In this document: positions 24,246 through 36,108 of the stretch, piece by piece
How the letters are laid out: each line of letters begins with the position of its first letter
Position numbering within the stretch: position 1 is the first letter of the stretch
Assembly (NCBI GenBank): GCA_009760855.2
Contig: WPIO01000006.1
Span: 4,513,501-4,577,500, forward strand
Direction of reading: 5' to 3'
DNA: 64,000 bases
Source: Cristatella mucedo
Lineage: Eukaryota; Bryozoa; Phylactolaemata; Cristatellidae
The notes under the pieces: model-generated
The model's input: only the letters and a program-made list of their open reading frames with translations
Told to the model about the DNA's origin: nothing
Database searches by the model: none
Position numbers and translations under genes: made by a program

Positions 24246-24714
24246 TTTCAGGGTCGTCATATACCAACATTCGTTCGGGTGTCTTGCAAGTTAATGGCTG
24301 TAGGGAGAAACTGCAGAATTCTAGTTCGAGATCTTTTTTTCTAGTGTTGACTTCGTGACGAGTGGTACAAGAGCAGCCGTATGGCAGGTTAAATTGAATG
24401 ACATAGGGGTGAATGAACGAAGAACGGCCCGGGATCTGAGTGCGAATCTATAGCTGTGGTGCTAGCTGTGCAGGACGAAAGTAAATCTATGCATCTTCCC
24501 AATATGAGCAACAAGTGAGGGGTATAGACGTAGGCGTCCGGTTCGCTTAGACTGGGAGATCGACATGGCCGATGGAGTCATAAGTGGCATTCTTAAGAGC
24601 GGACGTTCCGAACAAGTAAATAGATGACGACGAGGAGTCCAGTAGAAATGCTACCTTGGCAATGAACACTCAGATCGCATCTGTCCTACTGACGAATCAG
24701 TAAAGGAAACGATC

Positions 24715-24742
24715 TTTCACTTTACGGCAAATGTAAAGCGCC

Positions 24743-24789
<47 letters not shown>

Positions 24790-24817
24790 AGTTCTCTGAG
24801 GGCGCTTTATCAAGTGA

Positions 24818-24852
<35 letters not shown>

Positions 24853-24855
24853 CTT
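24715..24855 (+). repeat. LINE-A/SINE 3' tail with (GA)n expansion inside the hairpin
   Basis: TTTACGGCAAATGTAAAGCG then CCTAGAGAG opens the hairpin. The short AGAGAGAG of other copies has grown to about 40 bp of (GA)n at 24745-24786. GATTAAGTTCTCTGAGGGCG closes it and (ATT)n follows at 24818-24852. Confidence 0.7.
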
Positions 24856-26261
24856 TATGATCGCCACTTGGATCACAAGATAAGGAGTCGACCTAGGAGC
24901 GGCTGTAATGTCTCGCGACTACGGACTACGAGCTCGACAGCTGAACCTCGATTACGAATTTCTAGCTTTGCCGCTGAATTAAAACAGAGCCTCTTAGGAA
25001 AGAGTCGCGATAAGCCGACGCTTATTCTGTATCAGCACCGCCATGTGTAATTACGCGTGACCTATGACCTGGCTACTATATAAGATACGTGCCGGACCAC
25101 AGTCGCCATCGCGAAGCAACGGTCGGCCGGCAGGTCGGCCGGTCCGTGAGTCCTAGCGCTCAGCGTGAGCTGCCAGCCTGTTAGCGAGTCAGGTGGAAGA
25201 CGCGTTTTGAGACTACATACATACGAGGCGAACCCAATATGCCATGTGCCGGACGAGAAGGAGATGGGGAAGCTGGCCTTGGTAACGAGAGCCCCCTAAA
25301 GCTGATCACATGAAAGCTAGGTTCATCGAAAGATTTTAATAAACCTTTTCAGGCAGCGGATCCCGAGCGGGGCCCAAGTACCAAATACTGGCCCAAACAC
25401 CGATTTCGCTGCAAAACCGTATACCGATAGCAAGTCTGGCGGCGAAGCAGTTTGCTTTCCAGTCACACGGTATGAGAGCCAAAGTAGCTATGCCCTGCTT
25501 ACGATACTACGGTTAAGTGGAACAATTACCGCAACCACTTTGAATACGTTGGTGCTTAATAGTTTTGATCTGAGGCTGAGAGATGGCCTCGCATCTTGTT
25601 ACCTGCGGAAAGGACTGCGCCTCTGGAAATGCTGGACGTGCTATAGCAATCGGCAATCAGGTACTACACGAAGTTGGCTCACGTGCTCAAGGCCGGCTTT
25701 GGACGTGAAGCTACCACCTACCAGCGCAGGGAAGGGTTGTTGTGAAGGACTAGGCCGAAGGTTGAGACACTGAGCTGGCTGGCCTGTTATACAGATGCTA
25801 TCAAAAATGGTGCGCTCATCTGGCTAAGAAAATGCGCCACTGCCTCTCCTCCCGGTATTCTTTTATGAGGGCCCGAAAGACCAGTTTCTGGAGCAGCGCA
25901 TAGTTTTTTGGTAAACCCTAAACACCGGATGAGGCATCAGCAATTGAAAGTATATTTGAGGAGAGTTGAAAAGGTTACGAGTCTAATTTTGAGAGAATGT
26001 GAATAAATTATGGGAAGCAAATTTGTGATCTAATTTATATCCAGTTGGGTTTTGTGGTCTGTAGAGTAAATGCGCACGGCATGAAGCCAGAGTATCTATA
26101 AGCTGCTTTAACTGCACTACACTAAGGCACTTGAGCTGCACTGCAGAGTTCCCCAGGAGGCTAAAGAGTGTTCCAGTGGGCTCGCGTCCATGGAATCAAA
26201 CGAGAGGTATAGGTCACCATCACACGATCACACCTCGACGTCTAGGCAAGCAAGCTATTCT

Positions 26262-26303
26262 TGCCTCGAGTGTAGCGAAATCGGTTATTTTAGGAGACAC
26301 TGC
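26262..26303 (+). pseudogene. Gag zinc-knuckle remnant
   Basis: The frame reads CLECSEIGYFRRHC, a CX2CX4HX4C knuckle in which the metal-binding His has become Tyr. It is followed by a stop. It sits upstream of the protease-like piece, as expected for a gypsy Gag-Pol order. Confidence 0.55.
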
Positions 26304-26474
26304 CTTATCTAAATCCACGCCAGAAGGATAACAGTAATATTGGGCCGGAAAAGAACTTTGAACTTAATGTCTAGGGGCAGAAAGCAGCCGCGCTTGTGTT
26401 AATCTCACCATCACTAGTATCAGCAGATACGCCCGCCGAGCCAATACCCTGTTGATGCAACGAAGAAATTATGA

Positions 26475-26697
26475 ATGGTAATGGCGATATTAGTTGACGT
26501 TGGCTCGGAGTTATCGTTTGTTGGCGCCAATTTCACGAGGCCCGACGGAATAACAGCGGCCTCGAACCATTTGCTTGGTGTCATGGGACACTTCACTAAG
26601 ATTAGGGACCCTAAGGGTGTTGAATTAGTGTCAGTGACAAGACCAAGTGCTACCAGGTTTTTGCATTCGACATTAATGACGCGTGCATCCTGCGTTT
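26475..26697 (+). pseudogene. Protease-like remnant with altered active site
   Basis: The frame reads MVMAILVDVGSELSFVGANF. The family signature is DTG or DSG followed by a hydrophobic stretch; here it is DVG, so the enzyme would be dead. It is in the same frame as the zinc knuckle 170 bp upstream. Confidence 0.4.
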
Positions 26698-26799
26698 AAA
26701 TTACATGATGTCCAGGGGAGCTAGTGTGAACCTCTGGGAGATGCGATTACAAGTCGATGGTCGTGTTGTAGATTCTAGCGGTAAATTGGAGCAGTAGTG

Positions 26800-27480
26800 T
26801 TAGAAATTCACGTTATTTAGTTATATTAGCTTGACCCGAGCGAATGGTTTCGTCTAAATTGAATCAAGTGTCAGAAGAACCTCGTGGATTAGTAGTGAGC
26901 GTAGGGTTATCAGCATTTGCATTTGGTTGGGTGGTGCGACAATGTTGGGTCGATTCTGGACAGTAAATGGTGTCGTTCATATCAGCTAATACTTCAGAAG
27001 AACCATGGGCACTCAGGGTAGGAGTGATTCTCGGAATCACGTTCTCGCACATGGAGCCGAAGACATCGCCGTTAGAAACATTGATAAGTCGCCAAATTAC
27101 CTCAATGACCTGGATGACAGGGGCTCTGAACTGAAGTTGGACCCACTCACTTGACAGTAGAAGAGTTCTTAGAGATTACAAGCTTTCTTCTGCGTTATGC
27201 AGGTGGGTTTTCTTCCGGTGGTTATCGATATTTGGCATCCACTGATTTGGTGTGGCGCGAGATTAATACAGGCAACCGTGCCGCACTCAGGCAGCGCCCC
27301 AGGGGCGTAGCGCTCCAAATCACCGAAGGAAGAAGAGCTATGAAGGAAAGTCCTGGGCGATTCCGCTAAACGAGTGCAGTGGGAAAAATCACCGGGTCCC
27401 GGGTCCTCTCCTGCCGTGTTTGTGAGGTAGAAAGATGGCACTATGAGCTTCCGTGTGAACTTTGGGGATTTAAATATCTC
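26800..27480. other. No recognised feature
   Basis: Only short frames without motifs. It lies between the second gypsy relic and the 3' end of the LINE-B copy. Confidence 0.4.
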
Positions 27481-30400
27481 AGGAGGTAAGGTATCTCAGT
27501 CTGTAACTCCACAAAGTCATGTAGACCATGTGGGTGTTACGCAGGAGAGTTTTGTATAGCCCACTCACAGCCTAAGCGGCTTTCGGTACGCATTCGGCAG
27601 CCAACAGACTTTGTCTCACGCAACAAAGAGAAAGTGGGAAGCGTAGCAGAGTCAGGAGAGCTAGTTTAGGTAGTGAGTAGTATGGAAGTAGCAGCTCAGG
27701 ACCACTGAACAAGATGAGCCATGATCGGCAGTGGGGGAGTAGTTGTCGTTGCGTAAGAATTGTGGATGCGAGTTCCACAGTCTAGGACCTGCAGAGCTAA
27801 AGCTTCTGTCGCCAACAGTCTTAAAGTGTAGGAATGGAACAGCTAATTTATTGCCCACACAGAACCTGAGGGTGCAAACAGGCTGAAACAGATGCAGCTA
27901 GGTACGAAGGAGTCAAGCTGTGGCGGGCCTTCTCGTCAGCGTAAGAACTTTGCTCTGCATCCGTTGCTCAACCGGCATCCATCCTAGCTCTTTAAACAAA
28001 GGAGACACGTGCTCAAACCTTAGGGACTTGAAGACTAGCCTTGCATCCATATTCATAGTCAGCTGCAGTAGCCTAATTACTTTCTTTGGTAGCTCAGCCA
28101 AGATGGAACTACAATAATTGAGCCGAGACAGAACTAAGGAGCTAGTTAAGTTTTTTTACAAGCCACAGTGGAAGACAGCTCCTAATCTTGGATAGGGATT
28201 GGACTTTATGGCTTGCAGTAGAAGCAGTCATCTGAATGAAGCTTTTGAAATTAAGGCAGCTGTCGAAAACGACACCTAAATTTCGAGCGTGTGGTGATGG
28301 TCGCACAATAGCATCACCTATTACAAGAGCACAGCCTTTTAATCCAGCCACACGCTTACGGTGTCCTATGACCAGCAGTTCGGTTTTATTGTCATTTAGT
28401 ATCAAGAAGTTTTCCGACATCCAGGATCGAATATCGGCAAGGCAAGCATTCAGTTTCTCAGTTGCAGCCGCAGATTCCGACTGTTGGAACGACAAATGCA
28501 ACCGAGTTTCGGCAGCATAAAATTGATATCCTATTCCATTGGCCTTAATCACTTGTCCCAGAGGTTGCGTATAAATGGAAAGCAGCAAGGAACCGAGAAC
28601 AGACCCTTGAGGGACTCCACAGGTGGCCCTTCTCGTGTATGAAACCTGACCCTCACACGACACGAATGGAACATGATCGGATAAGTACGATTTAAACCAC
28701 GCCAGTGCTTCGTCTGCCAGACCGATCGTTGTTCTCAATCGTTCACGCAGAACATCGTGAGCAATGCTGTCGAAGGCAGTGCCATTCCCGTCATCGTTAC
28801 CACGTAGAATGTCATTGTTAGCAAGGCGGAGAGCAGTTTCAGTGGAGTGCTGCCTCTTGAACCCTGATTGAAATGTTTGACATTTAATTCTTTTCAATAT
28901 CTTCAACAAGCTGCTTAGCAACACTTTTTTCAAGAATCTTTGACAAGAAAGGGAGAAGGGAAACTGGGCGATAGTTTACAAGGACCTCTGTATCTAATCC
29001 AGGGTTTTTAAGTATGGGTCTAAAGATTGCCGATTTGAAGGACGTTGAAAAGGTCCCTTTTTCCGAGAGAAGCATTAACAATCTTGGTTATGGCAGGGCT
29101 AAGGTGGTCTGCTAGTGAAGACCACAGAGGTGACGGTATAGGGCCTTCAAGAGACGAGCTCGTTTAGCTAGACCTTAATAAGGTAGCCACATCGCATGCA
29201 GAAACCTCGGAGAACCTTTTAAGGAAGGTCACGGGTTGTGGAACCGCGATTGCTTTAGTCTTTGGGGGCTTAATGGAGGCACGAATGTGCGCAATTTTTT
29301 CAGTAAAGAAGGCTGAAGCCTTTTCGGCTGAGTCCTTAATATCTGGAGAAGCATACCTCTCAGAATTGGCCAGTAAATGGTTTGTCTTATAAATCAGTTT
29401 AGGGACCGACTGACAGGAATTCAGCTTCCGGATGAAAAAAGATGCCCTGTATTTTTTAATGCTTTCGGGTGTAAACTTGAAAGAAGTCTTTGAAATCGAA
29501 TAGATCTGCATCAGACCCCGATTTCTTGAAACGACGTTCAAGCCTACGCTTAACCCGGTGCATCTTTAGGAGTTTTTATTATAAATTGAAAGGAATCTCC
29601 ACGACTCTGAACATGGATATAATAAACAGGAGCATGCTTGTCAAGAGCACTCCTGAGTGCATGTTCATTGCATCACTGAGGGTATCGAGGCTGCCGGTCG
29701 AGTCTGAATGCAGATCAAGAAGACCTTCATCATAAGCAGATTTCAAAAACTTGTTAGTGTCAATGCTTTGTAAGTTACGTCGTTTGACAAGTTCGACCTT
29801 ACGCTGTACGTACAAGTGAGCAGGAGCAGTAAACGAGACCGAATAATGATCTGAGAGGGTCAGCGGGAACACCACAAGGTCAGTAAGGAGGACATCTTTA
29901 GTGATCACGAGATTTAGAATGTGGCCACCGACGTGGGTGGTTTAATTAATGTGTTGGACCAAACCAAAACTCTCTAGACAGTCAAGAAATGAGCAGACCT
30001 GGCTGTTGCTAGGGTTTTCAACGTGAATATTGAAGTCTCCTGCAATCAGTAGCGGCCTGTCACACACACAAATATTTTAGAGGGGAACTCTGGAAACTCC
30101 TCTATAAACAAGTTTAGACAGCCAGAAGGAGGCCGGAATGTCGCAACATTGAGAGGCATTGTCTTTGATGAAGACCTGATTGCAACCGATTCAAACGGTG
30201 GCCCATGCGAAAAACTGCTCATCTTATAGCCAAACGATTCTCGAACAAAAATTCCAACCTTGTCAGAACTCATGGACTGATAGAATGAGAACCCGGGTGG
30301 AGTGGTCTCAGAAATACATCTACTGGAACAACGCGTCATCCAAGTTTCGGTAAGCAGAAATGCATCTAGTTTCTCCTGGACCAGCCGATCGTGGATAAGT

Positions 30401-30580
30401 AACCCCTTGGTTTTTAGCGAGCGGACATTTAGTAGGCGGAATTTGAGAGGCTGTCCAACAACGGCGGTGAGGTAAGGTGCTCGCTGCTCTTTGCAACCGA
30501 CGTAGTTGGTTCCGAATCCTGCAGTTGAGCGGTCTTTCACTGCCAACTGCAAGCGGCGGCGATAGCCTGTAATGTAATGT
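27480..30580 (-). mobile_element. LINE-B copy, nearly full length, inactive
   Basis: On the reverse strand the order is endonuclease (30552-29900: FRLLNVRSLKTKGLLIHDRL, LLTETWMT, later TLSDHYSV), linker, RT (28933-28142) and the C-terminal region to a 3' end near 27480 (GACTTTGTGGAGTTAC). LINE-B resembles CR1/L2 elements but is a different family from LINE-A: its ORF end (SFSSAGPRLWNSLPQF) and 3' UTR are distinct. A block is missing before AFDSIAHD, and there are frameshifts near 30050, 29550 and 29090. The 5' part is the most complete of its family here. Confidence 0.8.
28142..28933 (-). pseudogene. LINE-B reverse transcriptase domain, catalytic box mutated
   Basis: A 263-codon frame carries [55 protein letters not shown] and the palm box. 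FYADD has become FYAAE (codons near 28506-28522), removing both catalytic aspartates, so the enzyme is dead even though the frame is open. About ten codons before AFD are missing compared with the copy at 63.1 kb ([16 protein letters not shown]). The C-terminal part WMSENFLILNDNKTELLVIG follows in frame. Confidence 0.75.
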
Positions 30581-30589
30581 AATGTTATG

Positions 30590-31588
30590 TATCTCCGTCA
30601 GTAACTCCACAAAGTCATAAAGACCATGTGGGCGTTACGCAGGAGAGTTTTATATAGCGCACTCACAGCCTAAGCGGCTTTCGGTACGCATTCGGTAGCC
30701 AACAGACTTCGTCTCACGCAACAAAGAGAAAGTGGGAAGCATAGCAGAGATAGGAGAGCAGTTGAGGTAGTGAGTAGCATAGAAGTAGCAGTTCAGGACA
30801 GCTGAAAAAGATGTGCCATAGTCGGCAGTTGCAGAGTAGATGTCGTGGCGTAAGAATTGTGGAAGCGAGTTCCACAGTCTAGGACCTGCAGAGCTAAAGC
30901 TGCTGTCGCCAACTGTCTTTAAGCGGAGGAATGGGATACCTAATTTATTGTCCGCACAGGACCTGAGGGCGCGAACAGGCTGAAACTGATGTAGCAGTTC
31001 AGCTAGGTATGAAGGAGCCAAGCCGTGGCGGACCTTGTGGGTCAGCGTAAGAACTTTGCTCCGTATCCTTTGCTCAACCGGCAACTATCCTAGCTCTTCC
31101 AGCAAAGGTGACACGTGCTCAAACCGCTGGGACTTGAAGACTAGCCTTGCAGCCATATTCATAGTCCGCTGTAGTGGCATTATAGCTTTCTTTGGTAGCC
31201 CAGCCAAAAGGGAATTACAATAATCAAGCCGAGACAGAACTAAAGAGCTAGTTAATTTTTTTACAAGCCACTGTGGGAGACAGATTCTAATCTTGGATAG
31301 GGTTCGGATGTGATGGTTAGCTGTACAGGCAGTCTTCTGAATGAAGCTTTTGAAATTGAGGCAGCTGTCGAACACGACACCTAGATTACGAGCACGTGGT
31401 GAAGGTCGCACAATAGCATCGCCTATTAGAACAGCAAAGCCTTTTAATCCAGCCACACGCTTAGGGTGTCCTATGAGAAGCAGTTCGGTTTTATCGTCAT
31501 TTAATTTCAGGAAGTTTTCCGACATCCAGGATCGAATATCGGCAAGGCAAGCATTCAGTTTCTCAGTTGCTGCACGGCTCTTCTGCAA
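30590..31588 (-). mobile_element. LINE-B copy, C-terminal half and 3' end
   Basis: Two adjoining frames (31588-31085 and 31084-30650) read [54 protein letters not shown] and SFSSAGPRLWNSLPQFLRHD. The 3' end is at the ACTTTGTGGAGTTAC sequence near 30600-30620, beside a short (TGTAA)n array at 30570-30590. It repeats a region also present in the neighbour at 27.5-30.6 kb, so these are two insertions. A gypsy RT fragment begins at its broken 5' edge. Confidence 0.8.
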
Positions 31589-31589
31589 C

Positions 31590-31905
31590 TACGCAAAGGG
31601 GCTTTTAAGCCAGCTGCGATTATCTAGGGCGCTTAATGACTTGACGGTGGAGAAGGATTCGTACCCCCTGCCGCGGATTGACAGTACCCTCGGCTGTGTG
31701 CTGCCGGGCGCTAAATGACTCTCTATACTCGATCTGAATTCTGGGTACCGTCAAGTGAAAGTGGCTGAAGAAGACAGTGCCGAAAGGGCTCTGGCAATTT
31801 TTCTTGCGGTGGTAACATGGTTAAGGAGCCGTTCGATGCCGGTCGGGATCGGAAGCATGCTCGTCAGATTTCGTGCATCAGTGCTTCGACAGTGGTTTTT
31901 TGCAT
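31590..31905 (+). pseudogene. Ty3/gypsy reverse transcriptase fragment
   Basis: Starting right at the broken edge of a LINE-B copy, the frame reads ALNDLTVEKDSYPLPRIDST, then LGCVLPGAK, a TGA where the family has Trp, and ILDLNSGYRQVKVAEEDS. Further on, SMPVGIGSMLVRF matches the conserved MPFGL-NAP-TF block. These are the N-terminal RT motifs of Ty3/gypsy elements. The YxDD region is missing. A 7-bp tandem repeat begins 20 bp later. Confidence 0.7.
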
Positions 31906-31925
31906 AAAAGCTTAACTTGGCCTTA

Positions 31926-32071
31926 GATGCGATGCGCGATGTGCGATGCGCGATGCGCTATGCGCTATGTGCTATGCGCGATGCGCGATGTGCGATTCGC
32001 GATGCGTGATGCGCTAAGCGCTATTCGCGATTCGCGATGCGCGATGCACGATGCGCGATGCGCGATGCGCA
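31926..32071 (+). repeat. 7-bp tandem repeat (GATGCGC)n
   Basis: About 20 units of GATGCGC with variants GATGTGC, TATGCGC and GATTCGC. The units mix rather than drift in one direction, which suggests slippage plus homogenisation. It starts 20 bp after the gypsy RT fragment. Confidence 0.85.
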
Positions 32072-32911
32072 GCACGAGTCTTTTCGCGTTACTCGAGGCA
32101 TTCGGACGGTCGTGATTTTTCTTGCATGCACTCTTCAGCTAGTGCTCCCACGTCCTGGCGGGCCTGCACGGCTCCTACATAAAACCGTTGGCCATCTTAG
32201 GCGTACACTGAGAGCAGTCAAAGGAGCAAAAGCTCGTCAGCAACTTCGGCTGTCGGTGTCGTTTTTCGCAGCAGCCCTCTCTCCGGCGAGAAGGCTGAGA
32301 AGAAGCGCCGACACCGCAGCAGGAGAGAGAAGGTGGCAGCGGCCATTATCTTGGAGTTGCCGAGAACAGGGAAGCTGCTCGCTGCGAATCGGCCGTTTGC
32401 CAGGACAGAATGTATCGCCCCGAGGGAGCAATAAGCGTCCATGGCGGCCTTGATGTGCGAATGACCTTGGGCGGTGGCGATTGCACCGGAACGGGGCGAT
32501 AACAATAGAAAGCACGCTGCGCATCCGTGTGTGGTGCACACATTATCATTCTTTTCGAGTTTCGCGTCGGTTGTCGCTGCTGCCTAGAAAGTAGCAGATG
32601 ATAATATGCCGTCGATCTTTGTTTTAGTTGAATTTCTCATGCCATGCCGCGTCGCTGCATCTTTTCTTTTTTTTTCGGGAAATTACACTATAAACTGGCG
32701 CGAGAGGAAATTGAAGCAACTGCATGAACCGCGCCATTTTAGTGCGACAAAGTCTGCGTGTCGGAATCAGCGAACGCGCTACGGCGGGACTCGCTTAGTT
32801 GTGCTGCGGTGTGGATTGAGTGCGAGCGATCTCCGTTGACGAAAGACGGCAGCGGTTGCGGCGAGGCACTGGTGAAACGTCGGTCGTGCTAGCAAAATTA
32901 GTTTTATCGTT
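32072..32911. other. CpG-rich, promoter-like block
   Basis: GC-rich sequence with many CpG, short overlapping frames on both strands and no motif. It comes before the ORFs at 32912 and 33946, so a promoter or 5' leader is plausible but unproved. Confidence 0.3.
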
Positions 32912-33100
32912 ATGGATCAGTCGTACGCACTGCTTATCGCTGGTCTCAGGAGCAAGCGCTGCTGCTCTATCTGCTCGATAAGCCGCCCCGATTTTAAGCG
33001 TGCTATGACGCAAGAACCACTGCCTGCCCGCCTCTACACCGACGGGCCAACCAGCGTGCTGCTCAGCGGCGATCAGGAGAGCTACTCTGTCATTCGCCAG
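32912..33100 (+). CDS. Doubtful short ORF before the (CT)n tract
   Basis: ATG 32912 opens MDQSYALLIAGLRSKRCCSI and continues about 63 codons of mixed-composition sequence before running into the (CT)n tract, where the frame reads only Leu and Ser. It lies downstream of a CpG-rich, promoter-like stretch and about 0.85 kb before the repeat-protein ORF at 33946. It could be a first exon of that gene, but there is no good donor (GTRAG) before the tract. It is not recognised. Confidence 0.2.
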
Positions 33101-33102
33101 CT

Positions 33103-33729
<627 letters not shown>

Positions 33730-33945
33730 CATGGCTGCGCACCGAGCGGCGAGAGCCGAGCGAGCGGCAGCCGCGGGGCGGAGCGCCCTAGTCAAGGCAC
33801 GTCGTCGGCATTGTGGTGACCTCATAGGCAAGACGTCGCCGACGATCGGACTCATTACGCGTCGCTCTTTTCAGCAACTGGATTCGACGCCACTCTGCCT
33901 TTGCTCCTCCATCGACAAGCTGATCTTGCGACCGTAGCTGTCCAA

Positions 33946-35397
33946 ATGTCGTCGTCACGTGCCGGTGGAAAGTTTAAGCAAAGTACTCCATCTCGATACG
34001 CCGACGACGAGCAGCCGCCTCTGCAGGGGGAGCAGCAAGACAGCAAGAGGCTGCGCCAGTCCACGACCTGGTCGCCTGAGCGCATGCAGGCTTCTAGCGC
34101 TCCGACTCACTCTCCGACCGACGCTCCGACTCACGCTCCGACGGGCGCTCCGTCTCACGCTCCGACCGACCCTCTGACTCACTCTCCGACCGACGCTCTG
34201 ACTCACTCTCCGACTGACGCTCTGACTCGCGCTCCGTCTCACGCTCCGACGGGCGCTCCGACTCACGCTCCGACAGCCGCACCGACTCACGCTCCGACAG
34301 CCGCACCGACTCACGCTCCGACGGCCGCACCGACTCACGCTCCGACGGCCGCTCCGACTCACGCTCCGACGGCCGCTCCGTCTCACGCTCCGACGGCCGC
34401 TCCGTCTCACGCTCCGACGGCCGCTCCGTCTCACGCTCCGACGGCCGCTCCGACTCACGCTCCGTCGGCCGCTCCGACTCACGCTCCGACACACGCTCCG
34501 TCGGGCGCTCCGACACACGCTCCGTCGGGCGCTCCGACACACGCTCCGTCGGGCGCTCCGACACACGCTCCGACGGGCGCTTCGACTCACTCTCCGACGG
34601 GCGCTTCGACTCACTCTCCGACGGGCGCTTCGACTCACTCTCCGACGGGCGCTTCGACTCACTCTCCGACGGGCGCTTCGACTCACTCTCCGACGGGCGC
34701 TTCGACTCACTCTCCGACGGGCGCTTCGACTCACTCTCCGACGGGCGCTCTGACTCACTCTCCGACGGGCGCTCTGACTCGTGCTTCGTCTCACGCTCCG
34801 ACCGACGCTCCGACTCACGCTCCGACGGACGCCCTGTCTCACGCTCCACCTCACGCTCCGACGGGTGCTTCGGGCGTAGTTGAGGGGCAAGTGCATACAA
34901 TCGGAGCTGGTCACTTGGAGATGCAGCCAGCTGCAGCCAAAGATGCTGACGCCAACCAGATCGTTGTCACAAACCGCCAGTGCAGCACGTATGTGCAGCT
35001 GATACAGCACACGGAGCACCGCGTGTGCGGCGTCGATGAGGACATAGCCGCATTGACGGCCACGGCGCTGGCGCAGGCGGCTGCGGCCATGCCGTACGCC
35101 GATCAGATGATTCAGCAACTATCCATACTCGACGGCGACGCCGCGGCGGCGGCGGTGGCGGCAGACGACCTGTCGACCGCCGGCCCGCCGATCCTCAACG
35201 CGGCCGCCGCCGGCCCGCAGTTTGACTTCGAAGAGACGCTCCAGCGCACGACTGTCGCGCAGGTGGTCGTCGAGTACGCTGTATCTGGAGCGGCAGCCCC
35301 CGAGAACGGAGGAGACCGGGCCGCCGGCGCTCCAGCCGGAAGTGATGCCGCCGCTCCCGCCTCTCCGGTCGACCTCGACATCCCGGCTACTTACGCC

Positions 35398-35428
<31 letters not shown>

Positions 35429-35493
35429 CGCGGCCGCCGCAGGGAGGGAGCGGCATATACGACCCGGTATTGGGCTTATGGAAGGAAGAATAG
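33946..35493 (+). CDS. Hypothetical repeat protein (PTHAPT-type repeats, polyQ)
   Basis: A 515-residue open frame starts at ATG 33946; an upstream in-frame start at 33901 uses a non-ATG codon. Residues 1-50 are hydrophilic (MSSSRAGGKFKQSTPSRYAD). Residues about 50-305 are a 24-bp minisatellite read as 8-residue units such as APTHAPTA and ASTHSPTG. The last 200 residues are not repetitive: a stretch with CSTYVQLIQHTEHRVCGVDE, Ala-rich helices, a (Gln)9 tract and a Pro-rich end finishing GLWKEE. Possible AATAAA signals are at about 35697 and 35855. I do not recognise the family. The non-repetitive tail kept open for 200 codons in CpG-rich DNA supports a real gene or exon. The repeat region alone does not, because the reverse strand is open too. 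Confidence 0.5.
34085..34870 (+). repeat. 24-bp minisatellite (coding)
   Basis: About 32 units of 24 bp, such as CTCCGACTCACGCTCCGACG, inside the 515-codon ORF. Variant units are grouped in blocks (ACGGCC, TCGGGC, TTCGACTCACTC), the last repeated about seven times with no change. The period is a multiple of three, so the frame is kept. Confidence 0.9.
35398..35424 (+). repeat. (CAG)n encoding polyGln
   Basis: Nine glutamine codons in a row, eight CAG and one CAA near the end, in the C-terminal part of the repeat-protein ORF. Confidence 0.8.
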
Positions 35494-36108
35494 CAGCAGA
35501 CGACGCGACGACGAGCGACAAGCGTGGCGGCGTACAGGACGGAGGCGCGGAGCAAGCGGACGCTCCAGCAAGCGAGCGAGCCGCACGGAACCGGATGGCA
35601 CGCGAGACTCATTGCTAGCTGACCGATGTCAACGTCGACGCCGGACTTTGGCTTGGGCGCAGTCGCTGCTCAAGGCAGCCGTTCTCCAGGACTGGAAATA
35701 AACGCGCGGTCGCTGAGGTAGTCGAGTCGCGCGCGCGCGCTCCGACCCGGAAGAGACGGCATTCAAGTCTGCAGTCTCTCGCTGTCCACTTAAGCCGCGT
35801 CTGCCAATTCAGGCCGGCGAAAAATATTTGCTTTCTCTTTGCTACCGCACCCTCAATAAAGCTGGAACTGTCCGTCTGTCCTAGCACTTTACACGCGCTC
35901 TAGAAAGAGCCTGGAGAAATGGCGGGTACGCGTTATTCGAAACGGTAATCGCAGCAGCCGGCTTGCGCGAGCCTAAGTCTTCGCAGATAGCCCGCGGCCG
36001 CCGCTATCGCTCACCGACCGGCGGGCCGTCGCTAGGGCCGGCGAGTCTTCTCCTGATCAGGCTCTTCTTTTTTGTCCACTCCACAGAGAGATACCAAGCT
36101 ATCCATAG
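35494..36108 (+). other. 3' flank of the repeat-protein ORF with poly(A)-like signals
   Basis: AATAAA occurs at about 35697 and 35855. The second is followed by TGTCCGTCTGTCCTAGCACT TTACA, which also resembles an LTR end. Either signal could end the transcript of the 33946 ORF. Confidence 0.35.

Larger units (their letters stand above)
24880..26800 (+). mobile_element. Second decayed gypsy-like LTR element
   Basis: An LTR-like stretch has a TATATAAG at 25077 and AATAAA at 25338, 260 bp apart, as in an LTR promoter and poly(A) region. It is followed by a Gag-like piece WNNYRNHFEYVGA at 25518, a zinc knuckle at 26262-26303 and a protease-like ILVDVGSELSFV near 26490. The frame is broken by stops throughout. 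No RT or integrase follows and no 3' LTR was recognised. Confidence 0.5.

Noticed and set aside
33955-35118. Reverse-strand frames of 387 and 268 codons, Arg/Ser- or Glu/Ser-rich
   Set aside because: They come from the 24-bp minisatellite, which has no stop on either strand. They have no unique sequence of note outside it.
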